Below are positions 17,416 to 26,995 of a stretch of DNA of 64,000 bases, piece by piece. Source of the DNA: Sphingobacteriia bacterium 24-36-13. GTDB lineage: Bacteria; Bacteroidota; Bacteroidia; Chitinophagales; Chitinophagaceae. The notes under the pieces were generated by a model. It did no database searches. It worked only from the letters and a program-made list of their open reading frames with translations, and was not told the DNA's origin. The stretch lies in the NCBI GenBank assembly GCA_002281875.1, contig NCHN01000003.1, positions 1-64,000 on the forward strand. Reading direction: 5' to 3'. Numbering within the stretch: position 1 is the stretch's first letter; the number at the start of each line of letters is the position of its first letter. The position numbers and the translations under genes were made by a program.

Positions 17416-17420
17416 AAAGG

Positions 17421-17870
17421 TTATTTGCTTAATAACGCTTTAACTGCAGCTGCAATTGCCTTGCCGTCTGCTTTACCAGCTAATTGTTTAGATGCAGCAC
17501 CCATTACTTTTCCCATATCTGCGGAAGTTGCACCAGTTTCTGCTATAATTGAAGCTACAGCGGCATCCAACTCTTCTTGAGTTAATTGCTTAGGTAAGAA
17601 TTGTTCAATTACCGCAATTTCTTCCGTTTCCTTTTGCGCTAAATCGGCCCTGTTTTGTTGCTGATATATTTCTAAAGAGTCTTTTCGTTGTTTCACCAAC
17701 TTTTGCAACAACTTTTGCTCTTGTTCTTCGGTAATTTGACCATTGGCTCCTGGTTCAGTTTTAGCCTTAATTATTTCGGCCTTGATTGCTCTTAACCCTC
17801 TTAACAAGGCTTCATCTTTGGCTTTCATGGCATCTTTCATGCCACCCATTACCTTTTCTTCTAAGCTCAT
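17421..17870 (-). CDS. yqeY: GatB/YqeY domain-containing protein
   Basis: A 149-aa helical protein with the YqeY signature: LRAIKAEIIKAKTE, a QEQKLLQKLVKQRKDSLEIYQQQNR coiled segment, IEQFLPKQL, and the C-terminal GKVMGAASKQLAGKADGKAIAAAVKALL. The tail resembles the C-terminal domain of the GatB amidotransferase subunit and may bind tRNA; the role is not established. It lies 6 nt downstream of gldC. Confidence 0.93.
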   Translation of the reverse strand: MSLEEKVMGGMKDAMKAKDEALLRGLRAIKAEIIKAKTEPGANGQITEEQEQKLLQKLVKQRKDSLEIYQQQNRADLAQKETEEIAVIEQFLPKQLTQEELDAAVASIIAETGATSADMGKVMGAASKQLAGKADGKAIAAAVKALLSK

Positions 17871-17876
17871 GGTGTA

Positions 17877-18230
17877 TTATTTATTTTGATTTAATTGAGA
17901 TTCGCGAAACTTCTTATAAAATTCCTTTGCGTGGTTTTTCATGCCTTCTACCAAATCTTGTTGTTGAGTTGCTCTTAAATAGGTATCGGCCATACCCATC
18001 ATAGTTTGGTAATAAAAATCGGCCATTTCGTCTACCATCATATCTTTTGTCCAAAGATCTATTCGCATAGCAGATTTATCGGCACCATCCCAAAAAGCCA
18101 ACATCATTGCTTTGGCATCTTGTTTTACATCAGCTGTGCTGTCTGATGCAGACCAGTCAATATGTTGAGGAACTTTATTTTCATCTAAAGTAACATTTAC
18201 AGAAATAGTAGATTGCTTCATATACATCAT
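17877..18230 (-). CDS. gldC: Gliding motility protein GldC
   Basis: A 117-aa soluble protein matching GldC: KQSTISVNVTLDENKVPQHIDWSASDS near the start, then AMMLAFWDG and MRIDLWTKDMMVDEMADFYYQTMMGMADTY. GldC is a small accessory protein of Bacteroidota gliding genes and is widely conserved even in non-gliding members. Three in-frame ATGs occur at 18230, 18227 and 18221; the last gives the usual length. A TAGTTTTG box (18249-18242) lies 11 nt before the first ATG, inside the end of the upstream glycosyltransferase gene. Confidence 0.9.
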   Translation of the reverse strand: MMYMKQSTISVNVTLDENKVPQHIDWSASDSTADVKQDAKAMMLAFWDGADKSAMRIDLWTKDMMVDEMADFYYQTMMGMADTYLRATQQQDLVEGMKNHAKEFYKKFRESQLNQNK

Positions 18231-18246
18231 TTAAAGTGGCGCAAAA

Positions 18247-19380
18247 CTAAGACGAAACCGCTTTTGTAGCGAGTATTTCCTCCCAAAATAACTGGGCCGC
18301 TTTTTCCCAACTAAAAAGAGCAGCTCTTTCAATCCCTTTTTTAATCAATTTTTCCCTCATTTGTTCATTGCGGTAAAGCTGTTGCATTTGTTCCGCAATG
18401 GTTTCTGGCTGAGCTGCATCTGCATACAAAACAGCGTCTCCACCCACTTCTGGCATACTCGAATTGTTTCCAACCACAACCGGCACGCCCGATTGCATGG
18501 CTTCCACTATCGGCAGCCCAAATCCCTCAAAATGGGTTACATACAATGCTGCATAAGCAGCTCCAGTAAGCTTTTGCAAAATACTTTCTTCTACATAACC
18601 TGTTAGCACAACGTCATTTCTGTATTTATATGTTTTGAGTTTTTCTACAAAATCTTGGTATTGCCATGCAAGTCTGCCTGCAAAAACCAATTTCATATTA
18701 CTCTTATGCCATTTCTTAAAAAGAGAAAATGCTTTTAAAATATGCATCATATTCTTTCGGGGATTAATGCCGCCGACACACAGAAAATACTCATAACCAT
18801 CCGTATAGGCTTCTTTTACTTGTTCTTTTTCTTCCCAACTTAATGGCATAAATCCATTACGGGCAGCCCCACTAATCACGCTTGGATTTAATTTTAGTTT
18901 AGGGTAAGATTGAATGATATCCTGTTTAGAAAATTCAGAAACAGTTACAACTCGTTTGGCTTTTTTTAAAAAGCGGGGAGTCATTGCTGCGTAATGCCAG
19001 CGCTGGGTCCAACTAATATGCTTAGGAAAATGTTTGAAAGCTAAATCGTGCACCACCAATAATTGTGGTATGCCAGTACTAATACTACAAAAACCATATG
19101 GCTGAACCCATACATCGGCTTTCAATTTTTTTACAGCCAATGCCGCACTAATATTGTACCAATAAAAAAAGGCAGGAATATGTCTGGCAGCGGGAGCAAC
19201 TGTAATCGATTGAACATTGGGTCCTGAAATTAAATCAGCAGCATGAGGCCGATCATAAATAAATACAAACTGATGCTGGGGATATTGATTAACCAACAGT
19301 TTAAAGATGGACACCGTATAATGACCGTAGCCTTCTAAATTGGCTGAGTTAAAAAAAATAGCATTTACTGCAATAGTCAT
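18247..19380 (-). CDS. Glycosyltransferase family 4 (GT-B fold)
   Basis: A 377-aa cytoplasmic GT-B glycosyltransferase. The N-terminal acceptor domain is followed by the donor-binding domain, with CVGGINPRKNMMHILKAF (phosphate-binding loop) and the EX7E-like HFEGFGLPIVEAMQSGVPVVVG at about residues 285-306. It probably builds envelope polysaccharide, with donor and acceptor unknown. A perfect TAACTTTG box lies 4 nt before the ATG, so the mRNA is probably leaderless. It heads the string leading to gldC, yqeY and cvpA. Confidence 0.92.
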   Translation of the reverse strand: MTIAVNAIFFNSANLEGYGHYTVSIFKLLVNQYPQHQFVFIYDRPHAADLISGPNVQSITVAPAARHIPAFFYWYNISAALAVKKLKADVWVQPYGFCSISTGIPQLLVVHDLAFKHFPKHISWTQRWHYAAMTPRFLKKAKRVVTVSEFSKQDIIQSYPKLKLNPSVISGAARNGFMPLSWEEKEQVKEAYTDGYEYFLCVGGINPRKNMMHILKAFSLFKKWHKSNMKLVFAGRLAWQYQDFVEKLKTYKYRNDVVLTGYVEESILQKLTGAAYAALYVTHFEGFGLPIVEAMQSGVPVVVGNNSSMPEVGGDAVLYADAAQPETIAEQMQQLYRNEQMREKLIKKGIERAALFSWEKAAQLFWEEILATKAVSS

Positions 19381-19384
19381 GATA

Positions 19385-19392
19385 CAAAGTTA
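19385..19392 (-). promoter_or_regulatory. -7 box 4 nt before the glycosyltransferase ATG
   Basis: TAACTTTG on the minus strand, exact TAnnTTTG, separated from the ATG at 19380 by TATC only. The likely transcription start falls at or within a base or two of the start codon. Confidence 0.55.
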
Positions 19393-19406
19393 ACTGCTAA
19401 TAAAAA

Positions 19407-20030
19407 CTAATCATGTACATCTGTTACTCCACCAGAAACAGTAAACTTCATTGCATCAGCAGCACCAATATTGGGAAGTGGTTTTACTTTATTAGTAGGA
19501 ACAAAATAGGTAATGCCAGAGATTGCATAAGAATGTGGTACATAAACCGTTACATGATTTTCCAAACCAAAATCTTCGCTGCTTTGTTGAGTGATAAATC
19601 CAATTCTCCAAATATCTACTCCATCTACATTTACTAAAACAGGTTGATTAAATTTTTTCTTATTACCAGCAAAAGCCTCTAAAAAATCTTTTACAGAAGA
19701 ATAAATGAATTTAATTCCGGGGGTTTTTTCTAATACAGTGTCGAACAGTGCTACTAATCGATTAATCGCAAATAAAGACGAAAGCCATCCAACCACTAAA
19801 ACCAATGCAATCACCACTAGAAACCCTAAACCAGGCATTCTAATAATATTGCCATCTGCATCTCTTTGAGCTAAATCGGGTGCTACATTTCTAATAATGC
19901 TCGGTAAAATATCGTCTACTACATTAAACAAACTGATTACTACCCAAATAGTTATGCCAATGGGCGCCAATACAATTAAGCCCTGAAAAAAATATTGCAA
20001 TAAGCGTTTTAACAAAGACTTGAAGGTCAT
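19407..20030 (-). CDS. DUF502 membrane protein
   Basis: A 207-aa protein from ATG 20030; the frame opens at TTG 20051, but MTFKSLLKRLLQYFFQGLIVLAPIG matches the usual DUF502 start. Two membrane helices lie near residues 13-33 and 62-85. A soluble domain follows, with the family landmarks TPGIKFIYSSVKDFLEAF and VTVYVPHSYAISGITYFVP. Function is unknown; plant homologues (COV/LCV) affect vascular patterning. Same strand as the glycosyltransferase, 26 nt upstream of its ATG. Confidence 0.88.
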   Translation of the reverse strand: MTFKSLLKRLLQYFFQGLIVLAPIGITIWVVISLFNVVDDILPSIIRNVAPDLAQRDADGNIIRMPGLGFLVVIALVLVVGWLSSLFAINRLVALFDTVLEKTPGIKFIYSSVKDFLEAFAGNKKKFNQPVLVNVDGVDIWRIGFITQQSSEDFGLENHVTVYVPHSYAISGITYFVPTNKVKPLPNIGAADAMKFTVSGGVTDVHD

Positions 20031-20133
20031 AATGCCTGCAAGATACAGCAACTATTGCAGTTGAGTAGGTTTACCGCTTATCCAAGATATATAGCGTTTA
20101 ACAATAATTTAATGAAAAATAAATGATGGAAAC

Positions 20134-20164
20134 TTTGGTAACGAAAATAGTTTCCATAGTTTTG
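20134..20164 (+). promoter_or_regulatory. Promoter of the TetR-RND efflux operon
   Basis: TTTG (20134-20137), a 19-bp spacer and TAGTTTTG (20157-20164) are a full match to the Bacteroidota -33/-7 consensus. It lies inside the apparent N-terminal extension of the TetR frame, which fixes the true start at ATG 20183. Confidence 0.75.
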
Positions 20165-20182
20165 CCCTCCGAAATTAATAAT

Positions 20183-20788
20183 ATGGAGCAAAGAATTGTA
20201 GAAAAAGCCCAGGAACTCTTTTTCCGATACGGATTAAAGAGTGTTACTATGGACGATATCGCATCCAACTTGGGCGCCAGCAAAAAGACTATTTATCAAT
20301 ACTTTAAAGACAAGGATCATTTAGTAGATGCAGTTGTTCAAAGAGAAATTGAGCAAGACATGCACGAATGCACCAGTATTGCCTGCAGTTGCGACAATGC
20401 AGTTCAAGAAGTTTTTAGGGGATTCGAAATGTTGCAAGAAATGCTCACCACCATGAACCCTGCAATCATTTTTGAAATGCAGAAATACCATCCAGAAGCA
20501 TATAAAAAAATGAATGCACACAAGAATAAGTTTTTTGTGAACATCATGAAAGAGAACCTGATAAAGGGAATTAAAGAAGGTTACTACAGAGAAGATATTA
20601 ATGTAGAAGTAATAGCACGTTACAGAGTGGAAAGTATTTTCCTAGGTTTTAACCCAGAAGTTTTTATGCAAAGCAAGTTCACTCTTGTTCAAGTTGAAAT
20701 GGAATTAATGGAACATTTTTTATATGGCATATGTACACCAAAAGGACAAAAACTAATAACCAAATATAAACAGCAAAGAGAAAAATAA
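20183..20788 (+). CDS. TetR/AcrR family transcriptional regulator
   Basis: A 201-aa regulator. The start at 20183 is chosen because a consensus promoter occupies 20134-20164, upstream of it. The N-terminal HTH is EKAQELFFRYGLKSVTMDDIASNLGASKKTIYQYFKDKDHLVDAV; the C-terminal ligand domain is all-helical, with two cysteines in STACSC-like CTSIACSCD at about residues 74-80. It lies 5 nt upstream of a tolC-adaptor-RND operon, so it most likely senses a substrate of that pump and represses its own promoter. Confidence 0.93.
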   Translation: MEQRIVEKAQELFFRYGLKSVTMDDIASNLGASKKTIYQYFKDKDHLVDAVVQREIEQDMHECTSIACSCDNAVQEVFRGFEMLQEMLTTMNPAIIFEMQKYHPEAYKKMNAHKNKFFVNIMKENLIKGIKEGYYREDINVEVIARYRVESIFLGFNPEVFMQSKFTLVQVEMELMEHFLYGICTPKGQKLITKYKQQREK

Positions 20789-20793
20789 ACAAT

Positions 20794-22194
20794 ATGCACA
20801 CCAAAATTAAATTAATCGCACTGCTTTGCATGATGGCTATGATGCAAACCGCAATGGCACAAAAAGCCAATCGGTACGAATTCAGTATAGAGCAAGCAGT
20901 AGCTTATGCAAAAAAGAACAACGTGCAAGTAAAAAATGCATTATTGGCCATTCAAGCACAAATGCAAACCAATAAAGAAATTACTGCTTCTGCGTTACCT
21001 ACCATTTCAGGTAGTATTGGAACACAACATTTACCCAACGTTGCAGTTCAAACCTTACCCAACTTTATTTCTCCGGCCACCTATCAAGTGTTGATTGACC
21101 AAGGTGTTAAAGATGGCAATGGTAATCCTATAAAAATGCCGAATGACTTTGGATTTATTGCGGCACAGTTTGGAACCAAATGGAATGCGAGTGCAGGTGT
21201 TTCATTACAGCAATTACTATTTGATGGACAAGTGTTTATTGGACTACAAGCCAGAAAAGCATCCATCGATTTTCAAGAAGCAGCTGCAAGAGTTACTGAA
21301 GAAAATATAAAAACCAATTTATACAAAGTCTATTATCAATTAGTAGTAAGTAAAACCCAAATTGAGTTATTAGATGCAAATATTAAAAGACTAGAAAAAC
21401 TAGACTATGATGTAAAAGCTTTGTATAAGAATGGCTTTGCAGAGAGAATTGATATAGATAAAATAGCTGTACAGTTAAATAACCTAAGTACTGAAAAAAT
21501 CAAAGCCCTTAACGGCATTGCAATGGGATATATAGGTTTAAAGACCTTAATGGGAATGCCTGTAACAGACACTTTAGTTTTAACGGATACTTTAGACTAT
21601 ACACAAATTAAAGAAGACATTACAAAGGGGGATTATAACTACGAGGATCGCAGAGATTTTCAATACCTAAGTTCTGCTAAACAATTGAATGCATTTAACG
21701 TAAAACGATACGAATTAAGCAAACTACCAACGGTAGCATTAGGCGCTAATTATAGTAAGTTGGCTCAAAGAAATCAATTCAACTTTTTTGGCAAAGGAGA
21801 TTGGTTTACTTCTTCTTCTATTGGGGTGAATATTGCCGTACCCATTTTTAGCGGATTTGCTAAAGATGCAAGAATTAAAAAAGCAAAAATTGAATTGGAG
21901 CAAACCAATAATCAGTTAGAAAACTTAAAACTGAATATAGATCAATCAGTAGAGCAAGCAAGATTAAAATACAAAACGGCTATTGCAACATTAGATTTTC
22001 AAAAAAACAATATGGCATTAGCGGAAAAAGTTTACCAGCAAACAAAGAAAAAATACGAAGCAGGTACCGGATCAAATACTGAAATAAATGCTTCAGACGT
22101 AGACTTAAAAGCTGCTCAAACCAATTATATCAGTGCGTTATACGATGCCATTATAGCAAGAGTTGATTACTTAACTGCAATAGGAAAATTATAA
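20794..22194 (+). CDS. TolC family outer membrane efflux protein
   Basis: A 466-aa outer-membrane channel component. Signal peptide (cleavage after TAMA, residue about 22), then two OEP repeats of long helices and short strands typical of TolC. Landmarks are FSIEQAVAYAKKNNVQVKNALLA, VSLQQLLFDGQVFIGLQARKASIDF and IGVNIAVPIFSGFAKDARIKKAKIELEQ. It begins the tripartite pump operon, with 5- to 20-nt gaps to its neighbours. Confidence 0.95.
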   Translation: MHTKIKLIALLCMMAMMQTAMAQKANRYEFSIEQAVAYAKKNNVQVKNALLAIQAQMQTNKEITASALPTISGSIGTQHLPNVAVQTLPNFISPATYQVLIDQGVKDGNGNPIKMPNDFGFIAAQFGTKWNASAGVSLQQLLFDGQVFIGLQARKASIDFQEAAARVTEENIKTNLYKVYYQLVVSKTQIELLDANIKRLEKLDYDVKALYKNGFAERIDIDKIAVQLNNLSTEKIKALNGIAMGYIGLKTLMGMPVTDTLVLTDTLDYTQIKEDITKGDYNYEDRRDFQYLSSAKQLNAFNVKRYELSKLPTVALGANYSKLAQRNQFNFFGKGDWFTSSSIGVNIAVPIFSGFAKDARIKKAKIELEQTNNQLENLKLNIDQSVEQARLKYKTAIATLDFQKNNMALAEKVYQQTKKKYEAGTGSNTEINASDVDLKAAQTNYISALYDAIIARVDYLTAIGKL

Positions 22195-22213
22195 AAACAT
22201 TAAACCATAAACA

Positions 22214-23419
22214 ATGAGAAAAACAATCTATTTATTACATATCCTAACATCAATCGCTATACTTAGCAGTTGCGGCAGTGATAGCAAACAAGGGAACGAC
22301 CTTGCTTCAAAAAAAGCTGCTTTAGAAAAATTAAAAACTGAACAGAACGCACTAGCTGAAAAGATTGGGGTTTTACAAAATGAAATCAATGTATTAGATA
22401 CAGCCAATGCTGGAGCTAATGCCAAATTAATTAATATCACTCCGGTAGCAAGAGAAAACTTTGTTCACTATATAGACTTACAAGGAAATATTACCTCAGA
22501 TAATATATCATATGTTTCTCCTAGAATGGGTGGAGGACAAGTAAGAGCTATTTATGTTAAAAGAGGAGATATTGTAACTAAAGGACAACAGTTAATCAAG
22601 TTAGACGATGCGGTGATTAGACAATCAGTTATTGCTGCTCAAAAATCTATTGAAACAGTAAAAAGTCAATTAAGCTTTGCAAAAGATTTATACAACAGAC
22701 AGAATAATCTTTGGAAAGAAGGAATTGGAACTGAAGTTCAATTGATATCAGCTAAAAACAATGTACAGTCTTTAGAGCGCCAATTGGCTGCTGCAGAGGA
22801 ACAAATAAAAGTTACAGAAGAGCAGTTACGCGCAACTAATATTCTTGCAGATGTAAGTGGTATAGTAGACGAGCTAAATGTAAGAGTAGGCGAAATTTTT
22901 GTAGGTCTTGCAGGAATTACCCCGCAAATAAAAATCGTGAATACCCAGAATATGAAAGTGGTTACACGTGTTCCAGAAAACTATAGCAATAGAATTAAAG
23001 CAGGAGCTAATGCAATCATTAGCTTACCCGACTTAAATAAAGAATTTAAAGCAACTGTAACAACAGCTAGCAGATCTATTGATGCCAATACTAGAAGCTT
23101 CGACGTAGAAATAAAGATTCCGTATGATGCCAATATAAGACCCAATCAACTGGCTCAAGTGAAGTTTCAAGACTATGAAGTACCCAATGCAATTTCAATA
23201 AATGTAAATACTGTTCAAACAGAAGAGAAGGGTAAGTATGTATATGTTGCCGTTCAGGAGGGCAAAAAATTAGTTGCTCGCAAGAAAATGATTACGGTAG
23301 GTGAACTTTATGGCAAGTTAATAGAAGTAAAAACAGGTCTTAACGAGAAAGACTTACTGATTACGGAAGGATATCAGAATATTTATGATGGACAAACTGT
23401 AAAGGTTTTAGCACAATAA
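22214..23419 (+). CDS. RND efflux periplasmic adaptor (membrane fusion protein)
   Basis: A 401-aa lipoprotein: the leader ends at ILSSC (Cys20). A coiled region (residues about 30-65) precedes the split lipoyl domain (VRAIYVKRGDIVTKGQQLIKLDD and LADVSGIVDELNVRVGEIFVG) around an alpha hairpin, then a beta-barrel and membrane-proximal domain (VPNAISINVNTVQTEEKGKYVYVA). It bridges the RND permease and TolC. The gap to the permease gene is 12 nt. Confidence 0.95.
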   Translation: MRKTIYLLHILTSIAILSSCGSDSKQGNDLASKKAALEKLKTEQNALAEKIGVLQNEINVLDTANAGANAKLINITPVARENFVHYIDLQGNITSDNISYVSPRMGGGQVRAIYVKRGDIVTKGQQLIKLDDAVIRQSVIAAQKSIETVKSQLSFAKDLYNRQNNLWKEGIGTEVQLISAKNNVQSLERQLAAAEEQIKVTEEQLRATNILADVSGIVDELNVRVGEIFVGLAGITPQIKIVNTQNMKVVTRVPENYSNRIKAGANAIISLPDLNKEFKATVTTASRSIDANTRSFDVEIKIPYDANIRPNQLAQVKFQDYEVPNAISINVNTVQTEEKGKYVYVAVQEGKKLVARKKMITVGELYGKLIEVKTGLNEKDLLITEGYQNIYDGQTVKVLAQ

Positions 23420-23431
23420 AAACAATTAAGC

Positions 23432-26400
23432 ATGAATTTCATTGAAGGCATAGCCAAAAAATTCAAAGAGTTTAAACCCACCAGTTGGGCCATTGACAAT
23501 AGAACGGCAGTGTATGTGATCACTATATTAATTTCATTATATGGATTAAACAAGTTCACAACCCTCCCAAAAGAACAGTTTCCGGATATTGTAGTTCCTA
23601 CCATATCTATTACCACAGTTTATTTTGGCAATTCGCCCAAAGACATAGAAAACTTGGTGACAAGGCCAATTGAAAAACAATTGAAGGGTATAAGTGGCGC
23701 TAAGGTGAACAAAATTCAATCTACTTCTCAACAAGACTATAGTTTGATTGTGGTTGAGTTTGATACCGACGTAAAACCAGAAATTGCCAAAATAAAAGTA
23801 AAAGACGCAGTAGATAAGGCACAAACAGACTTACCTACTGATTTAACTTCTTTACCAAATGTTCAAGAGTTTTCAATTAGTGATCAGCCTATCATGTTCG
23901 TTAATATAAGTGGTGATTTTGATGGTATTAAGTTAAAACAATATGCAGATAAACTACAAGATCGATTCGAAGAATTAAAAGAAGTTAACCGTGCAGAGAT
24001 TGTAGGGGCACCAGAACGAGAAATTCAAATTAACATAGATCCAGCAAAATTAGCAGCTGCTAAACTTACATTTAGAGATATTGAAAGTGCTGTTAATTTA
24101 GAGAACAAAGATATTAGTGGCGGATTGGTAGAAGTAGGAACCATGAAGCGCAACATTAAAATTAAAGGCCAGTTCACCAGCGCCTATGATATGCAGCATA
24201 TTCAAATCAAGAATGTAAATGGAGCACCCATTTATTTACAAGATGTTGCGCAAATTATAGATACAGTAAAAGAAACTGAAAGCTATGCCAGATTAGATGG
24301 CGAAAACGTTATCACAGTTAATATTGTAAAAAGAGCTGGAGAAAATTTAATTAACACAGCAGATGGTATTAATAAAATTGTTGCAGAAATGCAACAAAGC
24401 GAAGAGTTACCCAAAAACCTTAAAGTAGTTATTACAGGTGACCAAAGTAAAGGAACCAAAACCTCTTTCAATGAATTGGTGAATACCATTATCATCGGAT
24501 TCATTTTGGTATTATTAATTTTAATGTTCTTTATGGGTGTAACCAATGCCTTCTTTGTGGCATTAAGTGTGCCACTTTCTGTATTCGTTTCCTTTATGTT
24601 TTTACCATTGGGCGAACTAATAGCAGGTGGCGCAATCACGCTCAACTTTATTGTACTCTTTGCATTATTGTTTGGATTGGGAATTATTGTAGACGACGCA
24701 ATTGTGGTAATTGAAAACACCCATAGAATATATAATAATGGTAAAGTAAAAATTGTACGATCAGCAAAAGAAGCAGCAGGAGAAGTATTTATTCCAGTGT
24801 TAGCAGGAACAGCTACCACGCTAGCTCCTTTCTTCCCGCTATTACTATGGAAGGGCATTATTGGTAAGTTCATGATTTACTTACCCATCATGCTTATCTT
24901 AACATTGGCAGCATCATTGGTGGTTGCGTTTTTTATCAACCCAGTATTTGCGGTCAGCTTTATGAAGCCTGAAGGGCGCGAATTTGAATCTCCTAAAAAC
25001 GCCATCTTCAAAAAATGGTGGTTCTGGGGTTCAGCTATATTAGGTGTTTTATTTAATGTAGCAGGCTGGCATGGGTTTGGTAATTTCTTAATCTTTATGA
25101 TGGGTTTGATTGTATTGGAAAGATATGTACTTAGAAATATCATTCACTTTTTCCAAGAAAGAGCTTTACCAGGTTTAATGAACCGTTATGAATCTTTATT
25201 GAAATACATATTGGTTAGAAAAAGACCCGTGTATTTATTAATAGGATTATTTGTATTATTCCCTATCTCTTTAATCCTTTTGATTCTTAGAGATAATCCA
25301 AAACCATTCTTTCCAAGCGGTGATCCAAAATTTGTTTATGTGTATTTAAAAATGCCCATCGGTACTAAGTCACAAACAACAGATTCAGTATTGAGAATAT
25401 TAGAAGGAAGGGTATATAAAATACTAGGGAATGAACAACCTGGTAAAGAAGGCAGTATTGTAGAGAGTGTAATTTCAAACGTTGCCGTTGGAGCCAATAA
25501 TCCTAGAGACAACAATAGAAGTACACAAACGCATTTAGGAAGAATACAAATTTCTTTTGTTGAATTTGAACAAAGACATGGCAAAAGCTCAGCCCCCATT
25601 CAAGAAGAAATCAGACAACAAATGAAAGGGATTCCAGGTGGTTCTATAGAAGTAAGACAAGAAGATGCAGGTCCTCCAACTGAACCTCCTGTAAATATTG
25701 AAGTTTCTGGTGACAATTTTGATGCACTAGCTAAAACAGCTATTCAGTTACAAAATCACTTAGACACCAATAGAATTGCAGGAATGCAAAACTTAGAAAT
25801 GGATGTAGACTTGAATAATCCTGAAATAACGGTTAATATAGATAGACAACGTGCTTTAGCAGAAGGAGTGAGTACAGCGCAAATTGGAATGGAATTAAGA
25901 ACGGCTGTATTTGGTAAAGAAGTGAGCAAACTAAAAGACGACGAAGATGAATATAAAATCCAGTTGCGTTTAAATGCACAGTCTAGAAACGATATCAATG
26001 AGTTAATGAATATGCGTATTGTATTCAGAGATTTCACCTCTGGAGCAATCAAACAAATTCCATTGAACAGTGTGGCTACATTGGAGTACACCAATACAGC
26101 AGGTGGAGTTAAAAGGAAGAATTTAAAAAGAACCATTCAAATTCAATCAGCTGTAACAGACCCTTCATTAACTCCAGAAATTAATAAGGCATTGGCTAAA
26201 AAGATTGAAGAATTTAAAGCTAAAACACCTATCCCAGCAGATATCACTATAAAGCAAACAGGTGAAGGAGAGCAACAAGCTGAAACCAGTGCATTCTTAG
26301 GAACTGCTTTAATAAGCGCACTACTAATCATCTTTTTAATATTGGTATTGCAATTCAATAGTTTGAGTAAACCGTTTATTGTATTGACCGAAATATTCTT

Positions 26401-26992
26401 CTCTATCATTGGCGTATTCTTAGGATATGCATTAACAGGAAAGAGTATGGCTACTATCATGGTAGGGGTTGGTATCATTGGATTAGCGGGTATTGTAATT
26501 AAGAATGGTATTCTACTCATCGAATTTACTGATGAGTTAAGAGGACGTGGTTACAAAACCAGAGAAGCAGCAATTGAAGCAGGAAAAATCAGGATTATTC
26601 CGGTATTGTTAACAGCATTAGCTACCATCATGGGTATGTTGCCATTGGCAGTAGGATTCAATATTGATTTCGTGTCTATGTTCACGCATTTAGACCCTAA
26701 GATTTTTATTGGTGGCGACTCAGTAGTATTCTGGGGACCTTTAGCTTGGACCATTATTTATGGTTTAATATTCTCTTTCTTCTTGACTTTAATAATGGTA
26801 CCAAGTATGTACTTAATTTCTGAAAGATTAAGAAGACCAATGGAAAGATTTTACGGAACTAAATACGTAGCATTATTTGGATTTACCGGACCACTCTTCT
26901 TTATTTTTGTAGGAATTATGTTTGGTGTAAGGAAAATTCAAGGAAAGAAAGTTTGGATGGGAGAACAAAAACTTATTTTAGTAAAAAATTAG
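23432..26992 (+). CDS. RND family efflux transporter permease (Hae1/AcrB-like)
   Basis: A 1186-aa inner-membrane proton-driven pump with the 12-helix, two-repeat RND plan. TM4 carries the proton-relay acidic pair (FGLGIIVDDAIVVIENTHR, residues about 410-430), and the porter domains contain ISTTVYFGNSPKDIENLVTRPIEKQ-like HAE sequence. It is about 130 residues longer than AcrB, with extra membrane-associated sequence in the middle (about 520-610) and at the C-terminus. Substrates could be hydrophobic drugs, bile-like molecules or lipids. Regulated by the TetR gene upstream. Confidence 0.95.
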   Translation: MNFIEGIAKKFKEFKPTSWAIDNRTAVYVITILISLYGLNKFTTLPKEQFPDIVVPTISITTVYFGNSPKDIENLVTRPIEKQLKGISGAKVNKIQSTSQQDYSLIVVEFDTDVKPEIAKIKVKDAVDKAQTDLPTDLTSLPNVQEFSISDQPIMFVNISGDFDGIKLKQYADKLQDRFEELKEVNRAEIVGAPEREIQINIDPAKLAAAKLTFRDIESAVNLENKDISGGLVEVGTMKRNIKIKGQFTSAYDMQHIQIKNVNGAPIYLQDVAQIIDTVKETESYARLDGENVITVNIVKRAGENLINTADGINKIVAEMQQSEELPKNLKVVITGDQSKGTKTSFNELVNTIIIGFILVLLILMFFMGVTNAFFVALSVPLSVFVSFMFLPLGELIAGGAITLNFIVLFALLFGLGIIVDDAIVVIENTHRIYNNGKVKIVRSAKEAAGEVFIPVLAGTATTLAPFFPLLLWKGIIGKFMIYLPIMLILTLAASLVVAFFINPVFAVSFMKPEGREFESPKNAIFKKWWFWGSAILGVLFNVAGWHGFGNFLIFMMGLIVLERYVLRNIIHFFQERALPGLMNRYESLLKYILVRKRPVYLLIGLFVLFPISLILLILRDNPKPFFPSGDPKFVYVYLKMPIGTKSQTTDSVLRILEGRVYKILGNEQPGKEGSIVESVISNVAVGANNPRDNNRSTQTHLGRIQISFVEFEQRHGKSSAPIQEEIRQQMKGIPGGSIEVRQEDAGPPTEPPVNIEVSGDNFDALAKTAIQLQNHLDTNRIAGMQNLEMDVDLNNPEITVNIDRQRALAEGVSTAQIGMELRTAVFGKEVSKLKDDEDEYKIQLRLNAQSRNDINELMNMRIVFRDFTSGAIKQIPLNSVATLEYTNTAGGVKRKNLKRTIQIQSAVTDPSLTPEINKALAKKIEEFKAKTPIPADITIKQTGEGEQQAETSAFLGTALISALLIIFLILVLQFNSLSKPFIVLTEIFFSIIGVFLGYALTGKSMATIMVGVGIIGLAGIVIKNGILLIEFTDELRGRGYKTREAAIEAGKIRIIPVLLTALATIMGMLPLAVGFNIDFVSMFTHLDPKIFIGGDSVVFWGPLAWTIIYGLIFSFFLTLIMVPSMYLISERLRRPMERFYGTKYVALFGFTGPLFFIFVGIMFGVRKIQGKKVWMGEQKLILVKN

Positions 26993-26995
26993 AAT

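Noticed and set aside
20123-20182. Earlier start for the TetR gene
   Set aside because: A full consensus promoter lies inside these codons, so they are upstream of the transcript start.
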